Source: Isoetes taiwanensis
Lineage: Eukaryota; Streptophyta; Lycopodiopsida; Isoetales; Isoetaceae
DNA length: 64,000 nt
Assembly: GCA_021234155.1 (NCBI GenBank)
Contig: JAJEKV010000061.1
Location: 7,859,013-7,923,012 of the forward strand
Direction of reading: 5' to 3'
Positions 22,343 to 35,800 of the stretch are shown here, piece by piece (the first letter of the stretch is position 1; every line of letters starts with the position of its first letter). The notes below the pieces were generated by a model, which was not told the origin of the DNA, made no database searches, and saw nothing but the letters and a program-made list of their open reading frames with translations. A program made the position numbers and the translations under genes.

Positions 22343-25153
22343 AGAAATTTCTGAGATGTTTAACTTCATTCTCTGTATTGCTTCTTGAACATGATGATGG
22401 CCACAATTTTCCTCGTGCAAGTTGTATAGGTAGTTTTATACGAGAGGCTGTAATTCGGGCAATTGTTGTTTATGTTGAATGAATAGCTCTACTGGAAATG
22501 CATTTCGGGGAGCAGGTTTCATCATATTGTTGGAAAAAGTTGTTTTCTTGGTCATCCAGCAACTCCTTTGTGAGATAAAAGAACAAGTCAAGTCAAGTCT
22601 AGCATGAAATTTAAATTACAATCGCTATTTAACACTACTTTCATGGTGTAGATATCTGGCATGCCTTTAAGAATCAAAGGAAGTGTCATGTGCCCAACAT
22701 AAAGTGTATGTCAATAAAATACCTTGTCTGATGAGTAGCATCTAGAAAAATCTCAAAGGAATGTTTCGAGAAGGCATCAAAAAGTAAGAAAGCATCAAGA
22801 AGACATCAAAAAATAAGAATGCAACAATCACTCGCCTCTGGAAAAACCTCAAAAGGAATATTTTAACTTGTTTAATTTATCATTTACTTAAGTGTCTTTT
22901 TTTTTTTTTTTTTTTTTTGCTTTTGTCTCTGTGCATGGAGAATGCAATAATCTTCAACAAAAACAAGGGTTATGCAAAACCACTTATATAGGGCATAGTT
23001 TAATGACTTAACATAATAGAGTACGACACGATGTCATTTCTATATTTTGTCATCCGAGGGGAACTTCACACACACACACAAGTTCCTCCTCTTGGCCTAC
23101 TTTGTCTGCCATTGAGATTCTCTCAAATTGTGTTGTCCGAACCACTTTGAAGATTTGCACGCTATTTTTTTACAAGCTTGAAGGCGGCTTTTTGCAGCAT
23201 CTCCATTGTGCCCTTTGGGGTCTCAATTCCTTAGTTAATCATATGCCTCATGAAATTTCTAAAGGCATGTGAAAACCCTTCCTTATCTTATCGCTTGTTT
23301 TCTATTATCGTGAAATTATGGCCATTGATTTGCATAATATTCCAATTAATATTCCCTATGCCACATTCTCCACCGTCTACACAATTTGTGATGGGGTCAA
23401 ACACCCTTTTCCACGTCACCATATGATTCCTAAACCATTGCACGAAGTCAGCATACAAGTCAACACAACACAGACATGCTCATATTACTATTCACTAATA
23501 ATAGAACTAACTTCACAGATTGCATCCTAAGAGGATTTGAACCTCCTGCCAGAATAGGCAGCACCATTTTCCTTCAAACCAATATGGAAAACTGAAGTTC
23601 TACATATATTTAATGGGCGTGGCCCAAACCTCGCCGCAAAGCAAAGATGTTCATGGAAAACTAGTCTAATGCAAGCTCATCACAGTAGGCTTCAAATGGC
23701 TGCTGCGTTTAGGGTTTTTTGAAGCGGCATTGCAGCTGCAACCAAGCATCACCGAAACCCAAACCCATGTGAGCATAACTCAAAGAAAAAGCAAGCGGCC
23801 CGGCGCGTGGTTGCGATTCGCGTAATGTATCAGGATATTCAAGTAAGCCCACAGCGTCTTACTTGTCATGGCTACCAACACTCTCCAAAGACCGCCATGA
23901 ATCCAAAGATTATCATGCCATCGTAGAATTTAACAAGAACAAACAAAAACCGGCGCCCAATCTCATTTGAAAAATTTACGTCAGCCCAAAAGACAAGGAT
24001 CGAATCAAAGCAAGCCCAAGATCGAGCTTCAAATGTTAAAAATCAAATCGGAAAAAGAAATAAAAACTGGAAAGATTGCTTAGAATGCTCGAATTTCGTA
24101 CAGAGAAATACAAAGAAGGCTTCATTGGCCTCAGCTCTGCACAGAGAAATACAAAGAAGGCTTCATTGGCTTCAAAGAAATTCCCTCCATTGGCTTCGTC
24201 TCATTTAAAAGGGCCCAAAGATCATGCCGCCCAAAGAAAAGCCCCAAAGATCATGCCGCCTTTGCCGCCCTCGTCTTGCTCCTTGTTCCTTGCTCTACGC
24301 TCATATCTTCCCTAAATAGCAAGATGCCACGTTATCCTTTTTTTTAAGCATGTCCATGTCACGTTCTTCTAACATCTAAAATAGCGATTTTGATGAAGAC
24401 GGATTTTGGGTCAAACCAGCCCATCCACCATCAGCATCATACGGAAATATCTACAAATACACCTCCATAACCATTCACAATCTTATGTAATACTATACTC
24501 TTTTCACATTTTTTACACCTTATATGGAAACCCTTCCTAATTTTCATCTTGTGAGGAAATCACGAAGGGTTTTCCTAGCATTGGAAAATAGGGAGTGTTT
24601 CCATTGAAATTTTGAATTTTAGGGTGATGTATACTTGATGGACGTGCCGCCTTAATGGAAGGCGCGTGATCCATAAAGGCTCACGCATGTAAATATTCTA
24701 AAAATAAAATAATATGGTGGAAACCCTTCCCATTTTCCAAAAAGGAAACCCTTTCTTTTTTTCTTGAAAACCCTTCCTAATTTCAAAAGTCAGAAGGGTT
24801 TCCACGAAAATGGAAAGGTTTCGTAAGTTTAGCTAGAAGGGTTTCTGTGAAAAATCAGAAGGATTTCCACGGAAAATCGGAAGGGTCATGAGTACCATCG
24901 TGAATGGTCAAGGTAAAGGTATTCGATTAATAGAGATACAAGGTAAAATATCAAGACAAAAGGAGTATATTCTCTTAAATGCAGAAGAATATTCTCCATC
25001 GAAGGTTCGCGAACGTTTTGGGCTATGGCGTCGCTCCTTACAGTTGGGGTTGGATTGGAACAGTGTATGGCTTCAAGTTACTCCAAAAACATAGCCATCT
25101 GAACTAGGAATGTGCAGACACAAGTGTCTTTTTTGGAGATATTCTGCTGACTA
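22343..25153. other. Intergenic DNA with simple repeats
   Basis: Contains a T run at about 22,897-22,918 and a short CA run at about 23,069-23,080. A 41-bp tandem duplication of ACAGAGAAATACAAAGAAGG lies at 24,100-24,175. Between 24,520 and 24,890 there are many copies of AAACCCTTCC and GAAGGGTTT in both orientations. No gene is recognised. Confidence 0.5.
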
Positions 25154-26039
25154 ATGGAGGTTGAGAACTGCCATAAGCGCAAGGAGCCGGATGATTCTTT
25201 AATCAGCTTGCTTAGCGACTTTAATTTGTCATCTCCTACCAAGAAAATTCGTCCGGTATGGTTTTCTCCTTGTAATTAGATTTACGCGCTTAGCTATATG
25301 CTGGGACCATATAGTAATGAAATAGGGTTTTCTGATTTTAGAATTGGAATTCAGTTAATGCTTTGGAGGTTGGAAATCCAAGTTGTGGAGATTTGACATC
25401 TTCAGAAATAGTATCAGAGCTTGTGCCTGCATTGCCAAGAGATTCCTCGGAAATAATCTTGCCGGCAAATGACGAGAAAGCTATTGTTTTGTACAAGCCT
25501 GTTAGCGAACCCTTGTTTCCTGGTGGTCCGACAATGGGATCTTTGGAGCTACCTATATGGATTAATTCCAATATTTTTCCCAAAGGTGAGTGCCTTTTTA
25601 TTTGCTTAACATGCTCCGAGTTTTGAAGGATAGATCCTATGGTTATGCATTATTCACAGGTCCCAAGCTTCAGGAGCTTCTGAAAAACTTCCCAATCATA
25701 TCAGGCAGTGGTTATTTTGAAAAACAGAGTACTTGTCAACAGCACAGTACTTCAGACATTGATTTTGAGGTAAAAAAAGAGGATAAAGATCGTGCTGTAG
25801 TAGCATGGCAACCAATGAATTCAAGTGCAAATGTTAGGCTTAATACAGTTGCAGAGAATCCTACAGATCAGTTGATGGAAGAAGATGACAATATGCTGAT
25901 GGAAGAGGAGGATGAAATGGATGTGGTTGATGAGAATGTACAGCCTCAGATGTGTCAAACAGACGTGGATGCTCATAACCTGACACAACCTCTGGTTTTT
26001 GCTCAAGCACATGGTTGGCATGGTGGGATTTCAACATAA
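25154..26039 (+). CDS. Three-exon gene, 241-aa protein of unknown function
   Basis: Exons are 25,154-25,255, 25,342-25,585 and 25,660-26,039, with GT-AG introns of 86 and 74 bp and matching phases. The start ATG opens MEVENCHKRKEPDDSLISLL. Exon 1 has a KKIRP basic patch that could act in nuclear import. Exon 2 carries DEKAIVLYKP and LPIWINSNIFPKG; this EKA-VLYKP phrase looks like one I associate with a small uncharacterised plant family, but I cannot name it. The C-terminal half has a strongly acidic stretch (MEEDDNMLMEEEDEMDVVDE, about residues 180-200), and the protein ends AHGWHGGIST. No frame damage is seen, so it may be a working host gene. No catalytic motif is visible. Confidence 0.65.
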
Positions 26040-27951
26040 TTTGCACAGAACTTCAGTTGCTTTGTGGATATTGAAGTTTTGGAATTTGGTTTTAGAGGTT
26101 GGAAAATGTACAGATCCTTTCATTGTGTCCGAAGTGGTCTCAATGTGAAATGTATTGTTGTTGGTGGTGTAATATAGTTGTTTTAGAAGTACTTGTTGCA
26201 GCGACATGCTCAAGCTCAAATGTGATTTAACCGGACAAATTCACAATGGTTAATTTGGACATCTGGAATCAGCCACCCCATCCCCATGCCGCAGCCCATG
26301 GCATGCTGGATCCTCAAGCATGCCCCATTCGAGCTCGTCCATGGCATCTTGCATGGATCCATGACTGATCCATGGCAGTTTTGCCAACTTTCGTTCTTCC
26401 AGACCGTACCTGGTATTCTCTTATTCCTGCCAAAGGTACCTAAAGGTACTTGCTTCACCCCACTCGAAGTAGGTCCATAAAGACAGAAAGAGTTTCATGT
26501 CACATGGATCTGCACGAAATTTTCATGCCGGATTGGATCCATTTTAACTTACGAAATTTGTATTTTCCTTTGGGTGATACCTTGTTCAAATGCCCCAAGA
26601 AGACCAGAGATGTTTACCTTCCAAGTGGACGGGCGATGGAGTTGGACTGCGTGGATCCGAATCTGTTCCAGGGAGTAGATCATTTCAGTTTTTACAGAGT
26701 TCAAGCTTTGATCATCCGAGCAATGTAATTAGCATCCTCAACTAATGTAATTAGCATCCTCAACTATGGCCTTTTTCATTTGAAATGTATACTAAAAATA
26801 CCGTTTGTTACTTTAGAGGCTCTGGCTAATCCGCGTCCAAGAACCTCCCACCGGTGCATTTTTAAGCAAGGACTTGGATTGGGAAACTGGAGATCACCAC
26901 ATTGTGGTAAAGAATCAATCTTGGCCCATTTTCAAGGAAGGACTTGGATTAGAAAATAGGAAATCACCACAATCTCTTAAATGAGTCTAGACAATCCGCA
27001 ATCACTTGGTGTTCAATGCTCCTATATCCCCACATAGAGAGTAGCAGAATTTATCAACGGGGAGCAGAATTTTCTCAATTGTAATACTACTTCCTACAAG
27101 CGTCAAGCGAAGAAGAAGGTCGACGAACACACCCATTTAGAGAGGGTCAAATGAGTGATTTACTTTCCTGCTGGCAAGATATGCCATGGGATCCAGGATC
27201 CTCAATGCGAAGGCATTGCATGAAGTTGCCCCTTGGTTCTCTATAGGGAAGAGGGCTTGGACTAGGAACCTATTACTTTAGAAGCATACCCCCCCATTGA
27301 GTTGTACCAGCAACATGAAGAGCAATGGGCCCCGAAAAAGAGAATGAATCCCAATTGTGAAAAGACTAGGGACCAATTCCTAGACATAGATGACCTACAC
27401 AACCTGTTTCGCAAGATTGCTATGGGTACTTAGATGATCCATTAAGATGTTTCCCTAAGTATGAGGATGTGGGTGGAGCTACATTCAGAGAGTGTGTTTA
27501 TTTACCAGGAAGAATTTCCTTTTGTCTTGATCATGACTCCTGTCCAAATGAAGGTCAACTCCAAGATGATATATGCATTCATTACCTGATGATTTTGCGA
27601 ATAAGAGGACTTACAATATCAAAATTCCATGACTCTCGTACAGGTCTTTCATTTAAACTGCTCTGGATCATTATTACAAGTTCTGATGCATGGTATAGTA
27701 TATTCATAGTTTGTGATGCCTATTATTTTAAGAGGCCACCCCAATGATGATCCACTACATGCAATTTGCCTTTTATCTGAGTCCGCCAGGTTTAAAGTAT
27801 CTTCTCATATTCTTTCCTTGTTATAACATATAGGCGGATTTCAAGGAAGGAGATACCAAAAACAGAGATTTCTGGCATGTAGATTAACACTAGAATTGTC
27901 ACTTGATGGATCATAAATGATTCATTTGTACAGCTCACTTTAAAATTCATA
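26040..27951. other. Intergenic DNA left of the copia element
   Basis: The start is probably the 3' UTR of the preceding gene. A 22-bp phrase ending AATGTAATTAGCATCCTCAACT is repeated in tandem near 26,725-26,765. Open frames at 26,450-26,728 and 27,469-27,747 show no motif I recognise. Confidence 0.4.
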
Positions 27952-27956
27952 TAAAA

Positions 27957-28383
27957 TGAAGGAAATTCATGCTAATTATTGGAGAGTAATACAGTTAAGT
28001 GCATGGTTGAATAACACCGATATATAGAGATAAACCATCATTGTTCATATCAGGGTTGAATTATTCGGTGCAATGGTTTCAAGCCATATGTTATTTGAAA
28101 TATAGAAATCTCCAAAGAAGGTGGAGACTGATACACAGATGCACGAAGTGGTCGGATCTAGCCTTGTCAGCCGGATCCATACCCTATAAAATCAAGTAGA
28201 ATTGTACAGTAAACGATATGTGTGATCGAAGCTGTTCAGCAGAACAAGCTTGGGCTCTCGATGATTTTAACTTATATTTTCAAGTCATATTGTCATTTGT
28301 GTTTTACATGGTATGACTTGCAATTCAAATATGTTATGGTAATGAAAGCACTCTAAATTGTTCTATTGCTATTCTTTTTTTCA
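27957..28383 (+). repeat. Copia 5' LTR
   Basis: Starts TGAAGGAAATTC and ends TTTTTTTCA, next to the primer site. A TATA-like ACCCTATAAAATCAAG near 28,183 is the probable promoter. The partner LTR at 61,984 differs by scattered substitutions and a short extra stretch (GTGCAAATTGAAGGGGGATT). Confidence 0.95.
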
Positions 28384-28385
28384 TT

Positions 28386-28397
28386 TGATATCAGAGC
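28386..28397 (+). promoter_or_regulatory. Primer-binding site of the copia element
   Basis: TGATATCAGAGC matches the usual TGGTATCAGAGC complement of the initiator Met tRNA 3' end with one mismatch, directly after the 5' LTR. Confidence 0.85.
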
Positions 28398-28401
28398 AAT
28401 T

Positions 28402-28664
28402 ATGTCAACTAGATTAGGTGCTTCCTTACTAATTGCAGTAGATGTTTTCAAAGGCACTGGAGGTTTTCAGGTGTGGAAAGAGAAAACTAAAGAAATCTTG
28501 GTGGTTGAAGGTCTGTGGACCTATGTTAATGGAGATGCTAAAGAATTTGAAAAAGTCAGTGATACAAACATAAAAAATGAGGCTGTCATTCTCAGTGCTG
28601 AGAGCTCAAGTTCAAAGGGAAAAGGTATATCTAGTTCTATTGAGGTAACTAGTTGTGATACAAA
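28402..28664 (+). pseudogene. Copia gag, 5' fragment
   Basis: Starts MSTRLGASLLIAVDVFKGTG and includes FQVWKEKTKEILVVEGLW, a copia gag-type opening. The frame runs into the CACACT-terminated insertion at 28,665. Removing the insertion and one AAA copy continues the frame into VVAKLIEAK at 44,049, which confirms the original continuity. Confidence 0.9.
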
Positions 28665-28695
28665 CACACTGACCCCGAATTTTGGTCCACAGTTG

Positions 28696-29878
28696 TTTTT
28701 TACTTGTACGGAAGTGTTGTTTTATGCCAAAAACAACACCAAAATGGCCCCAAAAGTCCACGTGGCCCGTTTATCCGGATTTGCACAAAGAGACAGTGGT
28801 TTTTTGGCAAAAAATCCCACGGTGGTTTTTCTGGCACTTTTTTGTTTTTTTGTCAACGTGTCCTTTTTTTCAGTGTTGTTTTTACCGAACTTTTTCGACG
28901 TGTAGTTTTTTCTGTTTTTTGAGGAGCTACGCGTTATTTATCTTCCAAAAAACACATGTAGGTTTAAATATTAGTACACGTGAAAAACCGAAAAAAACAG
29001 TTGTTTTTTCCTTTTCAATATGTGTTGTTTTGTTTTCTCCACTTGTAGTTTTTTAAATTCGACATTGTTTTCCCAAAAAAGGATATGTAATTTTCAAGAA
29101 ATTCATATGTATTATTTTAAAAATAATTGTTGTATTCAAATGTTTCCAATTTTCTATATGTTGATATTTTGTCTCCATATGTAGTTTTGAAAAGGTGCCA
29201 TTGTTTTCCATTATTGTTTTCCTCATAAAAATATAGGTAATTTCCGTTTCTATGTGTATTATTTTTTTCCTCTGCTTGTAGTTTTTCTAAATTGACGTTG
29301 TTTTCCTAAAAAATAATACGTAGTTTTCATGAATCCACATATATTATTTAAAATATATTTGTTGTTTCCAAATGTTGTTTTCCTCGATACAATATGTAGT
29401 TATTAGAAAATAGACACACCATTCCTTTAAAGTGGCTATTATTTCCAAGTGTTGTTGTTGCCAAAAAAAAAATAAAAACACACATGGCCTTTCATTTGTT
29501 GTGTTAAATTTTGAAACACCACACGTTAAAAAAAAAAAATTAAACATGTAAACAAAGCAATACTACACGTAGAGAAACAATGCTACAGATAAAAGCATTG
29601 TGGTTTCTAATGTTTTTATTTAAAAGCACGTGATGTTATGAAATGTTGTTTGGAAAAAGTGTATTGTTTTTTTTCTTTTGCACATGTCTTTCTTGGTATT
29701 GTATTCTTCACACTTTTAGATTCTGTTACATATTTCGTGATGCGACATTTTCATTTAGTGTCCATGCCTTATGAACATACATTCTTAATTATACACAGAG
29801 AGACAATATGATCAAATCTTTAATATTATTTAAAAAAAAGTGAACACAAGATCATATGTTCTTCTTTAATACAATTTA
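28696..29878. repeat. Left subterminal region rich in TGTAGTTTT and GTTGTTTTC phrases
   Basis: About 1 kb of T-rich DNA repeats short phrases such as ACTTGTAGTTTTT, ATATGTAGTTTT, TTGTTTTCCTAAAAA and ACACGT with variable spacing. CACTA elements commonly carry degenerate subterminal repeats that bind transposase, which fits. Overlapping open frames here are Phe-rich artefacts. Confidence 0.6.
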
Positions 29879-30331
29879 TTTTTGGGTTGCCCCTAGGGGG
29901 GCAAACCCTTGTTTATGTGGGTTTATGGCATATCTTAGGTATATACTAGAATATACCTAGGATATCTTGACCCGCTAAAACCTACTCTCCCTCAGAATTG
30001 GCCGGTCACCGTGATTGTGGGCAGCCCGATGTTCGAACCGGATAACAGGCAATACAACAGAGCATCTGGCTATGGATACTCTCAGTAGCATCGCAGCCAA
30101 AGACCAGCCCACCATGTCCTCTCATTTCTGTTTCGCTTTCTTCTTCTTTCTAATCTAGTCAGCCTTGATGAGATTTTCCTCGCTAACCTGCACCACCATG
30201 GTTGTCCTGTTTGTTTCAAGGAATTCAATGAACTCATTTCGGTTCGTCTATACTTGAATTGGAGCTCAAGCTTCACCGGTCTCGATAAATGTTATACCGT
30301 TTGAAAATTAGTACAAAGAAAAAGATAAGCC
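29879..30331. repeat. Direct repeat copy 1, starting TTGGGTTGCCCCTAGGGG
   Basis: About 450 bp that recurs at 32,560-32,887. Shared blocks include TTGGGTTGCCCCTAGGGGG, GAATATACCTAGGATAT, TTGGAGCTCAAGCTTCAC and GTACAAAGAAAA. The start is a near-palindrome around CCTAGG. A tRNA-like GTTCGAACC lies in it near 30,031, but no tRNA fold is visible. Confidence 0.75.
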
Positions 30332-32559
30332 ACGAGAGGCCGGAGTTGGAGGCCCCATGCTTCCGCTTACAGAGGTGGACTTAAATCGCCGGATCTGCTG
30401 CAGAGCGGGCTGTCGAGTTGTAGCTCCAGGGAAAAAAAATGGATCGATTGGAAAATGGATGTCGCCATCGTTGTACATTACCGATTCCGACCTCAAAAAT
30501 CCATGCCCAATTCGCACCACCGACCGTGCTCATTGTGGTTATCTTGCTACTTTTGGACACCTTTGTGAACATATCATTCTCAGGGCGAGCCAAAGCCTTG
30601 GACTTCCCATTTTGCATCATCCTATTCTTCCCCAATTTGCTTTTGTCACAGCGGCGGTTTTAAACCCAAAAATCGACCCTTTTTCGCCCAATTTTGAATT
30701 GGGCAAATTTTGAATCTCTCCAGCAGCTACACCACACCGGTGTTCGGATTTGAGTACTTCGGCAAAGAAGCTGCTCCTACCAAGACAGATTTTAGCCTCG
30801 GTCTGCAAGACCCTCTCGCTCCATCAGAATCTGAAGACAAGTTGCTCCCCAATCAAAAATCAACTCCTCAAATCAACAGTGGCCATCAATTTTTCTGTAC
30901 TTTTCGCTCATGAATCTGGCTTCAAACTTAGCCCAGCTTGATTGATCAAACCTAGCCAAGCCTGCTGGACTTATCCACGGGTAGAAAAAAAGGGCAAAAT
31001 CCCAAATAAATCCAGACCCAAGTGCATACAAAAACTGAATCGTACACTTGAATCGGTACAAGAAATTGATTGGATTAGGCTGAAGGATTAAATTTTCGAA
31101 GAAGGGCGTCGGAGAGGAAGAGGGAGGGAGGAAGAATGAGAAAAAAAAGGGCTAGGATTGAAAATGGAGGGTTTTTTTTTGCCAGAAAGAAGCTCGGCGT
31201 AGAGCTTCTGGCTATGGCGGAGCAGGGGATGCGGCGCCTCGGGATAAGGCGAGAGGTTATATAGTCAGAATAGATAAAGAGGATAAGGAGTTCGGCCATA
31301 GCCATAGCCAGCGCAGAGAGGAAATATCGGATACCACTATAGTACTGTAAGAAATATTAATAAATATTAATCGAATACTATAAGTAGCTCAATTAATGGA
31401 ATCATTTTCCACGTCAACCCGAAAATCGAATAGAAAAGAAAACGATTTCCATGGTCGAATAAAACAATCCATGGTGGGGTTTTTGTTACTTCTTTTTGCA
31501 CCATTGAGCCCCCCCTCCAATCTGCCTCCCACGACTTCCCTATTGTGTATTATTGTCATTTTCTGTGTGGGTTTTGTCATCCAATTATATGCACATCTCA
31601 CCCTATAATGGTCCTTATCTCTATCTCTCGGTGGTTTTCGCAGACGTTAAAATTGTATCTATCTATCTTCTGGTTTGCCCTCTTCCTCAGCATTACAACC
31701 TCATTGTTAAGCTCTTCCCGCTTGTTTTGTTGGCAATTCTACCATGCACCTTCCACTTGCCAAACGACACCTTACATCCTCGCCAATCGGACAATCCCGG
31801 TAGGCGATCTCAACCCCAAAATATCACTCAATCACTTGCTACACTTGATGATGTTCCTTGTCACTTATTGATGTTTCTAATGATGATTCTTGTCTCTGTT
31901 GCTTTCGATTGATGGCATCACGGATGGAACGATGCCACCTAGCATGATTCAATTCCAAAATATCAAGTCTCATGCTCATTCTGGTGGCATTTCTAGTCTC
32001 TCTGAGGACACCATGAGTGATGAGAATGAACGCCTCCATGTGCTCGATTCGGGTTTCAATAGAGTCCATTTACAACTCATCTTACGTTGGTCCCATGTTT
32101 CGCCTTCCGTTCTCCTCCATCTTCTTTATCCCAATATCCCAATATCTGTAGATGATGGATTAGCTTTTATAGATTTCCCCAAATAGAGACGCAACCTCAT
32201 CCGATTCGCCAATGCGTGCACAATCGACCGGGCAACAAGTAAAGGGGAGGTGCATTGCCAAACTCCCCCGATCTTGTTCTTTACAAATATACGACAAAAT
32301 AAGACAAAGTCAGACATGGCAAAAAGGAAATGCTTACTATAAGTGTGATATAATATAGTGTAGCACAAAGGTCTCTATCTATTAAAGTTGTCATGCTCAA
32401 ATAAGATATCCATTTAATTTCAGTCAATTAAACCTAAGGATGGTAGTTTTGCATTCATCTCTAGAGATAATGTGGAAACGTTTGAATCAAGAGGCAAGGG
32501 AAGTTTGTGGTTTTGGGTGGGCTTGTGTAACTTCTATATTTAGTTTCTTTTTAGTTGTT
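30332..32559. other. DNA between the two direct repeats, no gene recognised
   Basis: Several open frames of 60-119 codons overlap on both strands, and none shows a known motif. If the flanking repeats were old LTRs this would be the interior, but I see no primer site, polypurine tract or retrotransposon motif. Confidence 0.35.
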
Positions 32560-32887
32560 TTTTGGGTTGCCCCTAGGGGGCAAATGCTTGCTCATGTGGG
32601 TTTTTGGCATATCCTAAGTATATGCTGGAATATGCCTAGGATATGTCGGGAACTACTCCAAACTTATTGTTGCTCAGAATGGCGGTCGCCCGGTGAAATT
32701 TGGCCGGCCAAATCAGTAAACCGGCTAACCGCACCACCCACAGGTTGTCCTGCTGTTTCAAGGAATTGACGAGAGCCCAATTCACTCAACTCAGCTCGAC
32801 TCGCCTACGCTTTGAATTGGAGCTCAAGCTTCACGGTCTTGATAAATGTTCTACCCGTTGAAAATCAGTACAAAGAAAAGATAAGCA
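32560..32887. repeat. Direct repeat copy 2, starting TTGGGTTGCCCCTAGGGG
   Basis: Second, shorter copy of the repeat at 29,879-30,331, in the same orientation. It lacks an inner part of copy 1 and has many substitutions, so the duplication is old. Confidence 0.75.
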
Positions 32888-35800
32888 CATGTCCGTTAAG
32901 GGTTCTAGCTCTTCTGCACCCGACAAGCGCTCCGGCTTCTTGCCCATTCGGAGCTTTAGATCCCTTAGCTCAAATATGCTTGAGGTAAAACATAAAACTA
33001 TATGTTGAAAGTCCTCCTATAAAAGAAAACACGAGCTTTACCTACTGAGCTCTACAGATGCTTCTCTGACCTAGGTACGGATTTTGGCACTATCGCTCTC
33101 AAGATTAATGGTCAGCGCGATTGAGCATTGCGGTAGAAGATCAACTCATTGTCATGGTGCACTTTTCGGCACGTCCATTCAATATAAATTGATTAACATG
33201 GGATTTCTTGAACTTTTCCAAATGTATTGCAAATTAACATTGACTACATTGGCTTATGATTTTATTATTCTATGTTCTATATAGTATTTGTACATATCAA
33301 TAAGGCTAGAATTACAGGAATCACAAGCGCAAAATCATTATGGTGCAAAGCAGGTACTAATAGAGGCTATAATCGGATCCTAGATTGCGGGCCCAAGGAT
33401 ATTATGAGGTATATTCTCGGATAGACAATCTTTCACTTTCACCGCATTGCACAAATTGGCACTTTTCTCAAATGCTAATCTTCTTGCTTTTGCCTTTCAG
33501 ATTTTCCTTGAGCCTACCGTTTGCATTTGACCTCATTACTACCGTAGCTCTTGTGCGTGTAGATAATACTTCTTGAGTATTTCTATGTACAAGCACCGGA
33601 TCATATTTCAAACCTAACACTATTGAAGTTTTGGATGTTATGGTATGCAATACTTTGTCTACATTTCGCTTCTACTTTAACAATCCCTCCTACTTAATGG
33701 GAGAACTTTCCCCCATCTTGAGGAATATTATCCTTTGCATAAATGATGCAATGTATAGCATTTGTGTTGGAAGTATTGCTTGTTTGTTATGTTAATAATT
33801 GTAGAGGGTTTTGCAAAGTTAGTGCTTTTCATGCATGTCTCACAATTTCACTTGGGCACTTTGTGCCATTTACGGAAGATAATTCGACATATGCTAATAA
33901 GATCAACTAAATAGCCAATAAGGTTGTCATTATGAGGTAAAATTCAAGAATGTGAGGTGAAATGCAAGAATGTCGGCGTAAAAAAACTAATAACAATGTC
34001 AACGCCTAAATTTATCTTAACTTGCTTTTTATGTATCTTAAATCATAATGCAACACTTTGTTCATCAGGCCGTTCTATATCTCAAGTACCCGTAAATCAT
34101 AGAGTTATTCGTTAATGCAATTATCAATTATGTAAATTAGTTTGAAGTATTATTCTTTTCTCCCTCAGTTCTATAAATTGACCTTCATAGCTTCATAAAC
34201 AAAACTCATGCTTTAAGAAAATGACACTCTATGAACAAACAAAAAGGACCGACACGAAATGATGAAACAAAAACCATGAAAACACACTTTTGCGGCACTG
34301 GAGGGCAACCCCTCGTGCGCAGCACCTTGTTTATTTTGCATCATAAACGGCAGTGTGACAATATTTGATGACTTGGAACTGGATCTTCTATTTGCGGCAT
34401 AACCTTGTAAGACCTGAGAAACAAAAAAAAAGTTAAGAACAAGAACATAAATTACTCGTAATTGAAGATGATGTTCATATAGGCACCATGGGAGTAACAA
34501 TGTACTAAAAACATGGGCTAGGCAATTCCACCGCTTGCTTATCCTCTACCTTTATCAAGCACAATGATGTTGGACCAAATGCAAGACGAGTAGAGCAAGA
34601 AGCTTTATGGTTTTTGAACTACCCTGACACATAAATGAGATAGTATAAGAGTCAAATTAAAGCTAAATAACTGGGTATAGGAACTAGGCATATGGGAAGA
34701 GGGAGAAGGAAAGATCAACAGAAAGTCATAGAAGCAACAAATCTAGACGAACTGAAATAGGAGTAGAAATCCCTTATCGAAGCCTGAACTATAGCAAAAA
34801 CCTCGGCAAAAAAACAAGAATAGAGATATATAATATAATCTGGAAAACTGAAGTTTATAGTTTCTTACTCTGCTTGAAAACAGCAGCATTTGATATGTGC
34901 CCGGCCTTGCAGAAGGCTAAAGTTCATACTTCCTAAATATAAAAAAAATCAAGGTGGAGATGAGCAAATAATTTCAAGCTTGCAAATACTTATTTGACAG
35001 AGTGCAGTTTTCTTACTTTGCCTGCTTAAAAACAGCAACATCTAATATTCTTCTGGATCGTCCCATACAGAGATTTTAAATCCGTGGAGGAATGAAGCTC
35101 TGGCCATTGCTACTGTTCAGAGGAACCCTGTAAATGAAAATGTCGGTCAGATAGAAAAAAAAAACAGAAATAATGATTCAACCAGGGCCCCAAAAGATCT
35201 TATCTGCCACTAGTTTCATGCTATAGCTGGATCCTAGAAGCAACGCCTTCAAACACCGCAAAAGAGTGCTTTAAAACTCAAGCTGGACAAGAAAAATAAG
35301 GGATCAATGTTCCCTTGGCTTGCGTTCAAGAGCACTGCCGGATTTGCGTCATCGTCACCATAGCTAGAGAACAAAAGCAAGAACAGAATGTTGAACAAGA
35401 AAAAGCTTTGCAGAAGAATAAATAATATAACCTTACCTCAAGCCTTATCAGCAGCAGATGATCCATGGCCGATTTCGGGTTGTAAAAATGCGAGGGGAGG
35501 TGGCATTGGTGAGGCCACTCGGCGGAGGTTCAATTCTCCAGCTCTTCCAAAAAACATTTGCTACGCTTTTTACGTGAATTTCTTCCATCAGGCCGCCATA
35601 GCCAGCGGCGAAACCCTTCCCATCGCCATAGCCATACAAAAAGCTTCTTGGCGAAACCCTTCCCATCGCCATAGCCATCTGATTTCCTCCAAAACTAAGT
35701 AGCGAAAACTCATTCTAAGCCTTCAATCATGCTGTGCGTTGATCTCAGCCCTCAATCTCAACCATTAAGTTTCAGAACCAATAAGAGCATAGGACATGGA

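Noticed and set aside
28682..29056. Overlapping Phe-rich frames just inside the CACTA-like left end
   Set aside because: T-rich subterminal DNA opens several frames at once; no homology signal.
30000..30070. GTTCGAACC resembling a tRNA B box
   Set aside because: No acceptor, D or anticodon stem can be drawn around it, and the second copy of the repeat lacks it.
29879..32887. LTR retrotransposon bounded by the direct repeats
   Set aside because: No primer site, polypurine tract, TG...CA ends or coding motif could be shown, so only a repeat pair is reported.
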